DNA of 64,000 bases from Bacillota bacterium (GCA_023386265.1 JAEWKA010000008.1:186001-250000); one strand, 5' to 3'; shown: positions 32,778-41,792, numbered from the stretch's first letter. Notes: generated by a model not told the origin, from the sequence alone. Numbers and translations are program-made.

Positions 32778-33602
32778 TCAAACGATTCTATACCGCGCAC
32801 CCTTATCAAGCTCCTTGGAGTCCAGTCTATAGACCTTGTCAATGAGATAGTTACGGAAGCTCGAATTTCCATCATGATGCCGCGCCGTGGATTCAAACGC
32901 TTTTTCGCCGCAGAGTCCCATCACGCAGACCGCCGCTGCCGTCGCCTCAAGGACATTTTCGGGATTTGCCGTAATGTACGCCACCGTCATAGCCGTTAGC
33001 ATACAGCCGCTGCCCGTTATGCGTGCCATCATGGGATGCCCGTTCGTTATAACAAACGCTCGATTTGCGTCCGCAACAATGTCTGTTGCGCCTGTAATCG
33101 CGATTACTGCACCGGTGGCTTTAGAAAACTCCTTTGCAAAAGCGACTACGCTCTCCATTGTTTCCTCCGTTACCGCGTCCGCAACGTCGGCGTCGACACC
33201 CTTTGTCGAGCCCGAACCAACCGCGAGGGTTTTAATCTCTGAGATGTTCCCGCGAATGACTGTGAACTTCAGCTCGTCCAGAAGTCTTTTCGCCGTTTCG
33301 GTACGCAGCGCGGACGCTCCCGCGCCGACCGGATCGAGAATAATTGGATGATTTAGCTCGTTCGCCTTTTTTCCCGCAAGAAACATCGCGGAGATAGTAT
33401 CCTTATTCAGCGTGCCGATATTGATATTCAGCCCACCGCAAATTGAGGTAATCTCCTCAACCTCGCCGCAATCGTCTGACATAATGGGCGAAGCACCGCA
33501 GGCTAGAAGAATGTTCGCACAGTCGTTCACCGTGACATAGTTTGTGATATTGTGTATAAGAGGGCTTTTCTCCCTTAAGTTATCAAGATATTTACCCAGC
33601 AT
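32778..33602 (-). CDS. thiM: Hydroxyethylthiazole kinase ThiM
   Basis: About 274 residues; phosphorylates the thiazole moiety in thiamine salvage. Family segments are LIHNITNYVTVNDCAN, GASPIMSDD, LDPVGAGASALRTET, VIRGNISEI and the C-terminal ITGSGCMLTA (anion hole and catalytic Cys region). ATG at 33602 with TGGAGG eight bases upstream; it overlaps the cytX end by 11 bases. With cytX for precursor uptake, thiE and thiD, it forms a salvage-only thiamine pathway. No thiC or thiG is in this window. Confidence 0.95.
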   Translation of the reverse strand: MLGKYLDNLREKSPLIHNITNYVTVNDCANILLACGASPIMSDDCGEVEEITSICGGLNINIGTLNKDTISAMFLAGKKANELNHPIILDPVGAGASALRTETAKRLLDELKFTVIRGNISEIKTLAVGSGSTKGVDADVADAVTEETMESVVAFAKEFSKATGAVIAITGATDIVADANRAFVITNGHPMMARITGSGCMLTAMTVAYITANPENVLEATAAAVCVMGLCGEKAFESTARHHDGNSSFRNYLIDKVYRLDSKELDKGARYRIV

Positions 33603-34773
33603 GTTTTTGACCTCCAAAAACTTTGTTCGCGATTATGCAAAGAATCGAAACTATAACCATGACCGGCAGCGTGTAGCCGACGGGAAGATTGATTTGCATC
33701 GAAAGCCGATAGACAGCAAATCCAATGCCCCAGATAACGAGATTAAGAACACTCACCGGACTTTCAGACCTGTCCTTTTTCAATATGAAATAATCCGTTA
33801 TCAGGATTGCCGCCATCGGCGCAAACGCTGAGCCGATGAAGTATAAAAAGCTTTCAAACCCCGATACGGGCGCGAAAATCGCAAGCGCAGTTCCTATTAC
33901 GCAGACGGCAATACCGGCGCGCTTCTCGTTTATTTTTGCCGAAATGCTCGCTGAGCTGACCCCCGCAGAAAACGCGTCCAGATAGGTCGTCGTGACAGTC
34001 GAAAAGATTACGATAAGCAGTCCTGCAATACCAAGACCCGCCGTAACCATGATTTTTGCGATGTCGCTCTCGCCTGTAAATAGTGCCGCACCCAAACCGA
34101 TGACGTACATCCAGCAGCTCGCGATGAAATAGACTCCCGCGCTCGCAAACGAGGCCGCCTTCTTTTTCTCCGCCGTCCTCGTATAGTCCGAAATTAGCGG
34201 TAGCCACGAAAGCGGCATTGCTGCCGATAGCTCGACAGCCGCCCCGAATGAGAGGCCGCCTCCTGACGTAACCGTCATTTTTCCTTTAAATATCACGACA
34301 CTCAAAATCGCGGTCAGCAAGAACAGTCCCAGCATCGCCACTGTATTGAGCTTAACGAGGTTCTTCGGCCCTGCCAGTATCCAAAGCACTATGAGTGCGC
34401 CGATAATGAGGCACCAGACCCAAGCTCCGCCGAGATTTGCGGCAAGTCCGGCCGCCGCTGCTCCCGACTGCGTCATGATTGCCGTCCAGCCGATGAGCTG
34501 TATGACATTAAGCGCTGAAAACAGCACAGAGCCTTTCTGACCAAAGGAAATTTTGACACTTTCCATCGCGCTCTTTTCGGTGTTCGCGCCAATCAGTCCC
34601 GCGAGATATAAGAGCACACAGCCGATAACGTGTCCGATTATGATTGCCGCAAGTCCCTTTCCAAAGCCGAGCGGTGCGATGAACGTACCCGTCAGTATCT
34701 CAGCAATGGACACCGCCGCGCCGAACCAAATTAGCCCGTTCGAGAAAGCGCTCGTCTTTACCTTTTCTTCCAT
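33592..34773 (-). CDS. cytX: CytX-type hydroxymethylpyrimidine permease (NCS1 family)
   Basis: 393 residues, about 12 membrane helices, of the nucleobase:cation symporter-1 family. Features include GAAVSIAEILTGTFIAPLG in helix 1, an ANLGGAWVW region and the LPLISDYTRTAEKKKA loop. Membership of a TPP-riboswitch operon with thiMED identifies it as the HMP transporter CytX and not a cytosine permease. ATG at 34773 with AGAGG upstream, 28 bp after the riboswitch terminator. Confidence 0.9.
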   Translation of the reverse strand: MEEKVKTSAFSNGLIWFGAAVSIAEILTGTFIAPLGFGKGLAAIIIGHVIGCVLLYLAGLIGANTEKSAMESVKISFGQKGSVLFSALNVIQLIGWTAIMTQSGAAAAGLAANLGGAWVWCLIIGALIVLWILAGPKNLVKLNTVAMLGLFLLTAILSVVIFKGKMTVTSGGGLSFGAAVELSAAMPLSWLPLISDYTRTAEKKKAASFASAGVYFIASCWMYVIGLGAALFTGESDIAKIMVTAGLGIAGLLIVIFSTVTTTYLDAFSAGVSSASISAKINEKRAGIAVCVIGTALAIFAPVSGFESFLYFIGSAFAPMAAILITDYFILKKDRSESPVSVLNLVIWGIGFAVYRLSMQINLPVGYTLPVMVIVSILCIIANKVFGGQKHAG

Positions 34774-34800
34774 ATCTACCTCTTTTCCACGAACTACACC

Positions 34801-34836
34801 AAAAACGGGAAGTACCCCAATAGGTACTTCCCGTTA
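34801..34836 (-). terminator. Riboswitch-controlled terminator before cytX
   Basis: On the minus strand AACGGGAAGTACC pairs with GGTACTTCCCGTT, followed by TTT. It lies between the TPP aptamer and cytX, as expected for transcriptional attenuation. Confidence 0.9.
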
Positions 34837-34847
34837 AAAAAGCTATC

Positions 34848-34938
34848 AGCTCTCCCTACGTTGGCATTACCCAAATCAGGTGTAAGGGTCGAAGTTAGAT
34901 TACTTCCTCTCAGCCTGCAAAACAAGCTCCCCTGTTCG
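34848..34938 (-). promoter_or_regulatory. TPP (thi-box) riboswitch
   Basis: The minus strand contains the THI-box signature in order: GGGGAGC, GCTGAGAGGA, ACCCTTACACCTGATTTGGG, TAATGCCAACGTAGGGA. TPP binding should favour the terminator at 34801-34836 and switch off cytX-thiM-thiE-thiD. Confidence 0.95.
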
Positions 34939-34983
34939 TATTATTTGTGGTTATTCTAAATCCTAATCCTGAATTTGTCAAGC

Positions 34984-35817
34984 CTATGCTTTCCCTACAG
35001 CCGCGTTATATAGCTCGTTTTTCGAGTATCCAGTGTCCTCGGACGCAAGCTTTGCCGACTGCTTAAGGGACTTGCCCTCGCTGCGGTAAAAGTCCACGCG
35101 GGAAAGCGCCTGTTCGAGCGTCATTTCCGGCTCCGCCGCTTCTTCCTTACCCTTAACCACAAGCACATATTCGCCCCTTGGCGGAATGTTCGAATAAAGC
35201 TCCAGCGCTCCGTCTATCGTCGTTCTGATAACTTCCTCATATATCTTAGTAATCTCGCGGCAAAGCGAAAGCTCCCTGTCTCCGCCGAGAGTGTCCTTCA
35301 AGTCCTTTAGCGTCCCCATAAGCTTATGCGGCGCTTCGTAGATTATCATCGTGCGCTTTTCGTTTCGCAGGCTCTCCAGATGTTCTGTACGGTTTTTGCC
35401 CGAGTTATTTATGAAGCCCTCGAAGGTAAAGCGCTGAGTTGGCTGTCCGCTGACGGCAAGCGCCGAAACAGCGGCGCAGGGTCCCGGTATGCAGCAAACC
35501 GTGATACCCTCGCGCGCGCATAGGCGCACAAGGTCCTCCCCCGGGTCGCTAATTGCGGGCATACCCGCGTCCGAAACCAGCGCGACATTTTCGCCGTTAT
35601 GGAGGCGCTCAATTATCTTTTCCCCGCTTTGTGCGCGGTTATGTTCAAAATAGCTGATAAGTGGCTTTTTAATTCCGAAATGGTTCAGCAGCTTCAGTGT
35701 GACGCGTGTATCCTCCGCCGCAATGAAATCGGCGTTCTGAAGCGTTTCCACGGCACGCGGAGAAAAGTCACCGAGATTACCAATCGGCGTTGCAACAAGA
35801 TATAATATTCCGCTCAT
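34984..35817 (-). CDS. rsmI: 16S rRNA (cytidine-1402-2'-O)-methyltransferase RsmI
   Basis: 277-residue SAM-dependent tetrapyrrole-methylase-fold enzyme that 2'-O-methylates C1402 in the ribosomal P site. Typical segments are LYLVATPIGNLGDFSPRA, FIAAEDTRVT, SYFEHNRAQ, VALVSDAGMPAISDPG and the ENNSGK-like FINNSGKNR. ATG at 35817 overlaps the stop of the upstream methyltransferase (ATGA), the usual arrangement of yabB/yfiC-rsmI pairs in Firmicutes. Confidence 0.96.
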   Translation of the reverse strand: MSGILYLVATPIGNLGDFSPRAVETLQNADFIAAEDTRVTLKLLNHFGIKKPLISYFEHNRAQSGEKIIERLHNGENVALVSDAGMPAISDPGEDLVRLCAREGITVCCIPGPCAAVSALAVSGQPTQRFTFEGFINNSGKNRTEHLESLRNEKRTMIIYEAPHKLMGTLKDLKDTLGGDRELSLCREITKIYEEVIRTTIDGALELYSNIPPRGEYVLVVKGKEEAAEPEMTLEQALSRVDFYRSEGKSLKQSAKLASEDTGYSKNELYNAAVGKA

Positions 35818-36566
35818 AGCTTCATCTCCTTTTCATCGGGAGCATAAGCTCCCCTTTTGTATATCTTCTGCACCTCTTCGGAATCGCCCCCGTCGGCGTT
35901 CGTCAGAATCAGCGGAGCTTCGATTTTTAGCCCTTTTCCGCCGCCGCGCTTGCCCTCGATGAGAACTAGATTTGGCGCTTTAAGTGCACTGTGTGAGACC
36001 ATACGCAGCCTTTTCGGCTCGATTCCCGCATCCGTCATCGCGCAGAGCGCTTCACTCAGACGTTCCGGACGGTGCACCAGCGCAAAATTTCCTCCCCAGC
36101 GCAGAGCCCATTTAGCCGCCATGCAGAGATCAGTAAGTGAGCAGTTTTTTTCCTCTCGCGCGGAAGCACGGTGAGGAGCCGGCGCACTGTAACCCGAGTT
36201 TTCCGCAAAATAGGGGGGGTTTGAAACTACAAGGTCAAAGCTCTCTGCCTTCACTAGGCTCCTATATTCTCGCAAATCGGCGTTAATTATACAACCCCTG
36301 CCCTCCATACCGTTTTCGGCAAGGTTTCTTCCGCTAAGCTCAGCAAAATCGGACTGAATTTCAATTCCCGTGATTGTAGCGTCTTGATTTTTTGCCGCAA
36401 GCAGAACGCAGAGAACGCCGGCACCGCTGCCGAGATCCAGACAGTTCTGCACACGCTTCATATTCGCAAAATCGGCGAGCAACACCGAATCTGTCGAGAG
36501 CTTAAAGCTCTCCTCGGTCTGCATAAACCGCGGACCTCCCCGCCAGAGTTCGTCAAACGCTTCCAT
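35814..36566 (-). CDS. tRNA1(Val) N6-adenine methyltransferase-like (YfiC/TrmN6 family)
   Basis: About 250-residue Rossmann-fold methyltransferase. It shows SAM motif LDLGSGAGVLCVLLA, acidic IEIQSDFAELSGRNL and the N6-adenine signature VVSNPPYF. The family modifies A37 of tRNA1(Val) in enterobacteria; in Firmicutes the target is inferred. I prefer the ATG at 36566, which has GGAG nine bases upstream, over an ATG at 36581 that has none. Coupled to rsmI. Confidence 0.9.
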   Translation of the reverse strand: MEAFDELWRGGPRFMQTEESFKLSTDSVLLADFANMKRVQNCLDLGSGAGVLCVLLAAKNQDATITGIEIQSDFAELSGRNLAENGMEGRGCIINADLREYRSLVKAESFDLVVSNPPYFAENSGYSAPAPHRASAREEKNCSLTDLCMAAKWALRWGGNFALVHRPERLSEALCAMTDAGIEPKRLRMVSHSALKAPNLVLIEGKRGGGKGLKIEAPLILTNADGGDSEEVQKIYKRGAYAPDEKEMKL

Positions 36567-36581
36567 TATATCCATCTCCAT

Positions 36582-36629
36582 AAAAAATCAAAGAGCCTGC
36601 CGCAAAACAAACGTTGCAACAAGCTCTTT
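36582..36629 (-). terminator. Terminator after the ferredoxin gene
   Basis: On the minus strand AAAGAGCTTG pairs with CAGGCTCTTT, followed by GATTTTTTA. It lies 15 bp after the ferredoxin stop. Confidence 0.75.
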
Positions 36630-36643
36630 AAAATTACGACATT

Positions 36644-36811
36644 TTATTTGTCGGCTATAGCGCCTGTAGGGCAGGTCTCAACGCAAGCACCGCACTGAAG
36701 GCACTTGTCCTGATCGATCTCGTAGTGCTCATCGCCCATTGAGATAGCATCTGCAGGACAGCCGTCCGAGCAAGCACCGCAAGCGATGCAATCGCTGCTA
36801 ATTACAAACAT
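36644..36811 (-). CDS. Ferredoxin, 2[4Fe-4S] clostridial type
   Basis: 55 residues with two cluster-binding motifs, CIACGACSDGCP and CLQCGACVETCP, arranged as in clostridial ferredoxins. It serves as a low-potential cytosolic electron carrier. ATG at 36811 with a perfect AAGGAGG eight bases upstream and a terminator right after. A stand-alone gene and a hallmark of anaerobic metabolism. Confidence 0.95.
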   Translation of the reverse strand: MFVISSDCIACGACSDGCPADAISMGDEHYEIDQDKCLQCGACVETCPTGAIADK

Positions 36812-36987
36812 TTATGTATCCTCCTTGGTTGAAATAAGTCTCTTACTTTTGAATTATAACATATACTTTTCGTATTGCAAGAAATTTTCTTAAAACGCTT
36901 TTAAATTCACGCGAGCATCAGATAAAGCAAGAGAAACAATGAATACGCGAGCTTAAGCGAGATAATTTACTCTAGTTTTTCTCCATT

Positions 36988-37004
36988 GGTCAGGATTGGT
37001 CAAA
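36988..37004. promoter_or_regulatory. Probable distal CtsR box
   Basis: GGTCAGGATTGGTCAAA matches the CtsR heptad direct repeat (GGTCAAA-N3-GGTCAAA) with two differences. It is 62 bp upstream of a better box. Confidence 0.6.
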
Positions 37005-37037
37005 TAAGTATTTGCAAATCTGACCTTTCCTGATTAT

Positions 37038-37066
37038 TATAATTACAAAGGTCAAAGATGGTCAAT
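37038..37066 (+). promoter_or_regulatory. Promoter -10 and proximal CtsR operator of ctsR
   Basis: TATAAT at 37038-37043 is followed by the heptad repeat GGTCAAAGATGGTCAAT at 37050-37066, which overlaps the expected transcription start. It matches the CtsR consensus with one difference and predicts autorepression of ctsR-mcsA-clpC. Confidence 0.85.
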
Positions 37067-37097
37067 TTCAAATTAAAACAATCTACGAGGTGACAGC

Positions 37098-37559
37098 ATG
37101 GGAACAAGCGATATGATAGCAAGTTTTATAATCAATGCTCTGGAAAATGCGGGCGGGATGGCGGAGCTTCAGCGTTCGAATCTGGCAGAAAAATTCAGTT
37201 GCGTCCCGAGTCAGATTAATTATGTGATTTCAACGCGATTTTCTCCCGAGCACGGCTACATTGTCGAATCCCGAAGGGGCGGCGGAGGTTTCATAAGGAT
37301 AACGAGAGTTCAGGCAAGTCCCGAAAGGCTAATTATGCACACAGTCAACTCCGTCGGCGACAGTCTTGACCTTCGTACCGCTGCGGCCTTTGTTTCAAAC
37401 ATGCTTGGCTCTGATGCGATGGACGGAAAAACGGCTGGACTTATTATGACGGCGATAAGCGATAATTCACTCCGCCCCATAGCCCCCGAGCACCGCGATA
37501 TCGTAAGGGCTTCGATTTTCAAACAACTGCTAGTCAGCATTTTGGCAGTATTCGAATAA
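37098..37559 (+). CDS. ctsR: Class III stress-response repressor CtsR
   Basis: 153-residue dimeric repressor of clp genes. The N-terminal winged helix has LAEKFSCVPSQINYVISTRF and the wing tip RRGGGGFIRI, whose glycine-rich loop is the heat-sensing element in Bacillus CtsR. The C-terminal domain begins near residue 80. ATG at 37098 with GAGGTG upstream. CtsR boxes sit in front of the gene. First gene of ctsR-mcsA-clpC. Confidence 0.95.
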   Translation: MGTSDMIASFIINALENAGGMAELQRSNLAEKFSCVPSQINYVISTRFSPEHGYIVESRRGGGGFIRITRVQASPERLIMHTVNSVGDSLDLRTAAAFVSNMLGSDAMDGKTAGLIMTAISDNSLRPIAPEHRDIVRASIFKQLLVSILAVFE

Positions 37560-37592
37560 AAATTTATATATATTTTCAAGGAGGTAACTTTT

Positions 37593-38072
37593 ATGAAATG
37601 CGAAAAATGCAACAATGAGGCTGTTTTCCACTACCAGTCGAATATAAACGGTGAAAAGACCGAGTATCATCTCTGCGCGGACTGCGCAAAGTCAGCGGGC
37701 TTTCGCGAGATGCTCGAATTCCGTCCCCGTTCCATGTTCGAAAACGTCTTCAGAGAGCCCTTTGGTCTCATGGACAGCTTCTTCAAGGATCCCTTTGGTT
37801 CCTTCGGCACACTCGCCGACGGTTTCTTCGGGAAGAATCTGCTCGCTCCAACCCTTGAGGCGCCCAGTGTAAACATCTCTGTCGGTGAGCCCGAAAAAGT
37901 GACAGAAACCGAAGAGAAAGCAAAGGATAATATCCCCATGGACGCAGGTGAGGAATTCCGCAAAAAACGCGAGCTCTTTGCCCTGCGGCACCAAATGAGA
38001 ACCGCTGTCAGATCGGAAGAATTTGAAAAAGCAGCCGAACTTCGGGATAAGATTCGAGAACTCGAGCGATAA
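37593..38072 (+). CDS. mcsA: McsA-like zinc-finger protein with UVR motif
   Basis: 159 residues. The N-terminal zinc-binding region has CEKCNNEAVFHY and LCADCAKSAG. The central part is flexible and Phe/Pro-rich. The C-terminal UVR (UvrB/C) motif contains VRSEEFEKAAELRDKIREL. In Bacillus McsA activates the arginine kinase McsB; here no mcsB follows, so the partner must be ClpC itself, CtsR or an unlinked kinase. AAGGAGG precedes the ATG. Confidence 0.9.
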   Translation: MKCEKCNNEAVFHYQSNINGEKTEYHLCADCAKSAGFREMLEFRPRSMFENVFREPFGLMDSFFKDPFGSFGTLADGFFGKNLLAPTLEAPSVNISVGEPEKVTETEEKAKDNIPMDAGEEFRKKRELFALRHQMRTAVRSEEFEKAAELRDKIRELER

Positions 38073-38086
38073 TTCAGTTAATAGCT

Positions 38087-38134
38087 AGGCATTGTTTGGA
38101 AAATCAATGTGTTTAGATTTTCCAAGCATTGCCT
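38087..38134. other. Intergenic hairpin between mcsA and clpC
   Basis: Long inverted repeat, left arm 38087-38105 and right arm 38116-38134, 19 positions with two mismatches, no T-run after it. It could be a processing or attenuation element that separates clpC expression from ctsR-mcsA. Confidence 0.55.
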
Positions 38135-38165
38135 AAATCATAATCCATTTCGAGGAGGAATGTGA

Positions 38166-40631
38166 ATGCGTAACCAGGATAGATTTACAGAAAGAGCGCA
38201 GCTAGCTCTTTCAAAAGCACAGGAAGCCGCGCAGAATATGGGCCACAGCTATGTAGGAACGGAGCACATCCTCCTCGGGGTGGCTCTCGAGGGCGAAGGT
38301 CTGGGCGCAAAATTACTGCGTGAAAACGGACTTGACGACACGCTTATCTCCGAGCTTCTGGAAAAATTCGTTGGGCGAGGCGCGCCGGGCACTCCCGCTC
38401 AAGGACTCACCCCCGACGCCAAGCGCGTTATTGAGCTTTCAATTATAGACGCTAACCGTCTGGGTCACAGCTATATCGGCACGGAGCATTTGCTCATGGG
38501 TATGCTCCGCGAACCCGAGTGCGCGGGCGCAAGGCTTATCTCTTCCACAGGCGTAGACCTCAACAAAATATATACCGACATAGTGAATGTTTTTCGCAGC
38601 TCCGACTACCGCCAGATGCCTCCGCAGGCCGCGTCGCCGACCTCCGCGCGCAGTGGCAAAAAAACTGAGACAAAAACTCTCGACCAGTTCAGCCGAGACT
38701 TGACAGTCTCCGCACAAGAAGGACAGCTCGACCCCGTTATCGGGCGTTCACGCGAGATCCAACGCGTTATCCAAATCCTTTCTCGCCGAACAAAAAATAA
38801 CCCCGTCCTCATTGGCGAGCCGGGCGTCGGCAAAACTGCCATAGCCGAAGGCCTTGCGCAGATGGTTGTAGCGGGCGATGTTCCGGAGGACCTTCGCGGA
38901 AAGCGCATAGTTTCCCTCGACCTCACCGGTATGCTCGCGGGTACAAAGTACCGCGGTGATTTCGAGGAGCGCATCAAATCGGCTCTGAAAGAGACTCAGA
39001 AGGCAGGCGACATCATCCTGTTCATAGATGAGCTACACACCATAATCGGCGCGGGCGCAGCCGAAGGCGCAATAGACGCCGCAAATATCATTAAGCCCGC
39101 ACTCGGCAGGGGCGAGATTCAAGTCATCGGCGCAACAACACTCGACGAATACCGAAAGCACATCGAAAAGGACGCGGCGCTTGAGCGCAGGTTCCAGCCT
39201 GTCATGGTCGAGGAGCCTTCCGCCGAGGAGTCAGTTGCAATAATTACCGGTCTGCGCGACAGATATGAAGCGCACCACAAGCTCAAGATAACCGACGAGG
39301 CGATACGCGCCGCTGTGACAATGTCGGGGCGCTATATCAATGACCGATATCTGCCTGACAAAGCAATTGACCTCATGGACGAGGCGTCCTCCCGTGTGCG
39401 TATGAAAACGCTGACCGCTCCCGATGAGCTAAAGGTAATCGAAAAACGCATTGACGCGCTGATTAATGAAAAAGAAGCCGCTATCAAGGCGCAAGACTTC
39501 GAAGAAGCCGCCAGAATACGCGACAAGGAAAAACATCAGCGCGAGGATCTCGACGCCGCCCGCAAAAAGTGGGATGAAAAGCGCGGGGGCATGATAAGAT
39601 GCGTCACCGAGGAGGATATTGCAGAGGTCGTTTCCGGCTGGACCGGTATACCCGTCACAAGTCTTACCGAAAGCGAAAGTGACAGGCTTCTGAAAATGGA
39701 GGAAATACTCCACAAACGCGTTATCGGGCAGAACGAGGCCGTTTCGGCTGTTTCCCGCGCGATTCGCCGCGGGCGCGTCGGTCTTAAGGATCCGAAACGT
39801 CCGGTCGGCAGCTTCCTGTTCCTCGGCCCCACGGGCGTCGGCAAGACCGAGCTGTGCAAGGCTCTCGCGGAAGCGGTTTTCGGTGACGAGAGCGCCATGA
39901 TAAGAATAGATATGTCCGAATACATGGAAAAGCACACCATCTCGAAGCTCATCGGTTCGCCCCCGGGCTATGTAGGCTATGACGAAGGTGGTCAGCTGAC
40001 TGAAAAGGTCAGGAGAAAGCCCTATTCCGTAATTCTTTTTGACGAGATCGAAAAAGCGCACGAGGATGTTTTCAACATCATGCTTCAAGTAATGGATGAC
40101 GGCATCCTCACCGACTCGCAGGGCAGGAAGGTAAACTTTAAAAACACCATTATCGTCATGACCTCGAACATCGGCGCGCGCAATATCACCGATAAGCAGA
40201 AAACTCTCGGCTTTGCTGATGCCGATGTCACGAGGAGCGGCATCAAAAACGTCGAAGAAATCCGCACGCTCGTTATGAAGGATCTGAAAAGCACCTTCCG
40301 TCCGGAGTTTCTAAACCGCATAGACGATACGATAGTTTTCTCGCAGCTCTCCCGCGAAGACATCAGAATAATTGCGGGAAATATGATTGCAATCGTTGCG
40401 AAAAGGCTTGAGGATCTCGGCATAGGCCTCACTGTTTCGGACGAAGCGCTTGACAAACTAGGCGAGGATGGCTTCGATCCTATCTACGGCGCTCGTCCCC
40501 TGCGCCGCACAATCCAAGCTACCATCGAGGACGCGGCGGCGGAAAAGCTGCTTGATGGTTCTTTAAAGAGCGGCGAAAAAGCAGAAGCAACCGTTGAAGA
40601 AGGAAAAATCGTTTTGAAAAAGGCAATTTAA
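38166..40631 (+). CDS. clpC: ClpC AAA+ chaperone/protease ATPase
   Basis: 821 residues. Two N-terminal Clp repeats (LALSKAQEAAQNMGHSYVG and IDANRLGHSYIGTEHLL). First AAA+ domain with Walker A GEPGVGKTAIAEG and Walker B LFIDELHT. A middle coiled coil with a UVR-like segment KAQDFEEAARIRDKEK. Second AAA+ domain with GPTGVGKTELCKALA and a C-terminal D2 small domain. It unfolds substrates for ClpP. ATG at 38166 with GGAGGAA upstream. Under CtsR control. Confidence 0.97.
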   Translation: MRNQDRFTERAQLALSKAQEAAQNMGHSYVGTEHILLGVALEGEGLGAKLLRENGLDDTLISELLEKFVGRGAPGTPAQGLTPDAKRVIELSIIDANRLGHSYIGTEHLLMGMLREPECAGARLISSTGVDLNKIYTDIVNVFRSSDYRQMPPQAASPTSARSGKKTETKTLDQFSRDLTVSAQEGQLDPVIGRSREIQRVIQILSRRTKNNPVLIGEPGVGKTAIAEGLAQMVVAGDVPEDLRGKRIVSLDLTGMLAGTKYRGDFEERIKSALKETQKAGDIILFIDELHTIIGAGAAEGAIDAANIIKPALGRGEIQVIGATTLDEYRKHIEKDAALERRFQPVMVEEPSAEESVAIITGLRDRYEAHHKLKITDEAIRAAVTMSGRYINDRYLPDKAIDLMDEASSRVRMKTLTAPDELKVIEKRIDALINEKEAAIKAQDFEEAARIRDKEKHQREDLDAARKKWDEKRGGMIRCVTEEDIAEVVSGWTGIPVTSLTESESDRLLKMEEILHKRVIGQNEAVSAVSRAIRRGRVGLKDPKRPVGSFLFLGPTGVGKTELCKALAEAVFGDESAMIRIDMSEYMEKHTISKLIGSPPGYVGYDEGGQLTEKVRRKPYSVILFDEIEKAHEDVFNIMLQVMDDGILTDSQGRKVNFKNTIIVMTSNIGARNITDKQKTLGFADADVTRSGIKNVEEIRTLVMKDLKSTFRPEFLNRIDDTIVFSQLSREDIRIIAGNMIAIVAKRLEDLGIGLTVSDEALDKLGEDGFDPIYGARPLRRTIQATIEDAAAEKLLDGSLKSGEKAEATVEEGKIVLKKAI

Positions 40632-40668
40632 CAAAATTCTCTTTCAAAATTTAGTAAATAGTGTTAAG

Positions 40669-40701
40669 ATACTCCTGCCTGCTTAAGGCAGGAGTATTAT
40701 T
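40669..40701 (+). terminator. Terminator after clpC
   Basis: ATACTCCTGCCT pairs with AGGCAGGAGTAT around GCTTA, followed by TATTATT. Confidence 0.8.
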
Positions 40702-40752
40702 ATCGCGCCAATCCGACTTTCAGGACAAGGCTCAGCGGAGGTAGAAAGATAA

Positions 40753-41199
40753 ATGTCTGAAGATTACAGCTATGAAGATAACCTGGCAGGTCAAAAGATG
40801 ACCAAAGAAGAGCGCTACTCGAAAATGATCGACTATATGAACAGCGTTCCCGATTTTAATTGCCACAACGGCATTAAGCTCACCGAACTACGCGACAATT
40901 ATGCGTCTTGCAGAGTAGAGCTCACTCCAGAATCCATAAACGCACAAGGCATGGCGCATGGCGGTTTAATTTTCTCGATTTGCGATGTGGCCGCGGGCTT
41001 TGCGGCAGCGTCGATCGACCGCCGCTGTGTCACGCAGGCGGCGAATATTAATTTCCTTCGTCCTGCGCAAGGAGCTTATATCTTTGCAAAGGCGGAGCCC
41101 ATCAAGATCGGGAAAACCATATCCGTGGTCGAGGCAAGGGTCTATGACGATCTGGAGCGCCTCGTTGCAGTATCTACATTCTCGGTCTTTTACATCTGA
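40753..41199 (+). CDS. PaaI-type hotdog-fold thioesterase
   Basis: 148 residues with the hotdog signature NAQGMAHGGLIFSICDVAAGFAA, in which the HGG loop and following Asp are the usual catalytic elements. FLRPAQGAYIFAKAEP and VVEARVYDD strands follow. It probably hydrolyses an acyl- or aryl-CoA; the substrate is unknown. An N-terminal charged extension (about 30 residues) is longer than usual. GGAGG 11 bases before the ATG. Monocistronic with its own terminator. Confidence 0.88.
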   Translation: MSEDYSYEDNLAGQKMTKEERYSKMIDYMNSVPDFNCHNGIKLTELRDNYASCRVELTPESINAQGMAHGGLIFSICDVAAGFAAASIDRRCVTQAANINFLRPAQGAYIFAKAEPIKIGKTISVVEARVYDDLERLVAVSTFSVFYI

Positions 41200-41205
41200 G
41201 TTTTT

Positions 41206-41253
41206 TAATATATAAGAGGCAAAGCGATATTTCGCTTTGCCTCTTATATATTA
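41206..41253. terminator. Bidirectional terminator, thioesterase/FmdE-like
   Basis: Very long nearly perfect inverted repeat whose inner part is GAGGCAAAGCGA / TCGCTTTGCCTC, flanked by A/T runs. It serves both converging genes. Confidence 0.88.
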
Positions 41254-41270
41254 TTCCATGACCGAATCGG

Positions 41271-41792
41271 TCACCTGTCGTATTCCTTAAAGCAACCGAG
41301 ACAAACCTTATGTCCGTTAACAAGCCTGATTTTATCTTCTCTAGCCTTTTCACCGCAGTTTTCGCAGGCAACAGATTGGAATATCCTTGCCGGCTCCGGA
41401 AGCTTAAACACAGGCTTTGAGAATGAGAACAGCTCCTCCGTCGAAGCGTTCAGGATATAGTCCAGTCTTTCCTCTCTGGACATCTCCCTGCCGTCAGCCT
41501 TAAAAAAGAGCCTGACAGCCTCGTTGCTCTCGCGGAAATAAAAGTTGAACGCCATCTTTCCCATGGGCTTATAAACGAGGTTGCCTTTTCCGAAGGTACA
41601 GCCCAAAAGGCTCTGCACGGCGTCGATGGCGCAGGTGTCGTTTTCGGTGATGCAGACAAGCTCCTCGTCAACTGACGCATATGTCGGTATGTGTTCCAAA
41701 AGCACTTCACAGGCCTTGAACCCAATTGCGAGTCCCGAGCATTCGTGACCGTGGAACTCTACTGCTTTTTTCCATTTTAGCTGATCGTACAC
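41271..41792 (-). CDS. FmdE-family protein with C-terminal zinc ribbon
   Basis: 173 residues. The N-terminal FmdE domain has the conserved FHGHECSGLAIGFKA and a Cys in ENDTCAIDAVQSLLGCTFGKG. The C-terminus has two Cys pairs, CENCGEKAR and KVCLGCF, resembling a zinc ribbon. The family is named after subunit E of formylmethanofuran dehydrogenase, but most members in Firmicutes are stand-alone and of unknown function, possibly molybdenum- or tungsten-related. GTG at 41792 with AAGGAGGG upstream, so the non-ATG start is well supported. Confidence 0.88.
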   Translation of the reverse strand: MYDQLKWKKAVEFHGHECSGLAIGFKACEVLLEHIPTYASVDEELVCITENDTCAIDAVQSLLGCTFGKGNLVYKPMGKMAFNFYFRESNEAVRLFFKADGREMSREERLDYILNASTEELFSFSKPVFKLPEPARIFQSVACENCGEKAREDKIRLVNGHKVCLGCFKEYDR

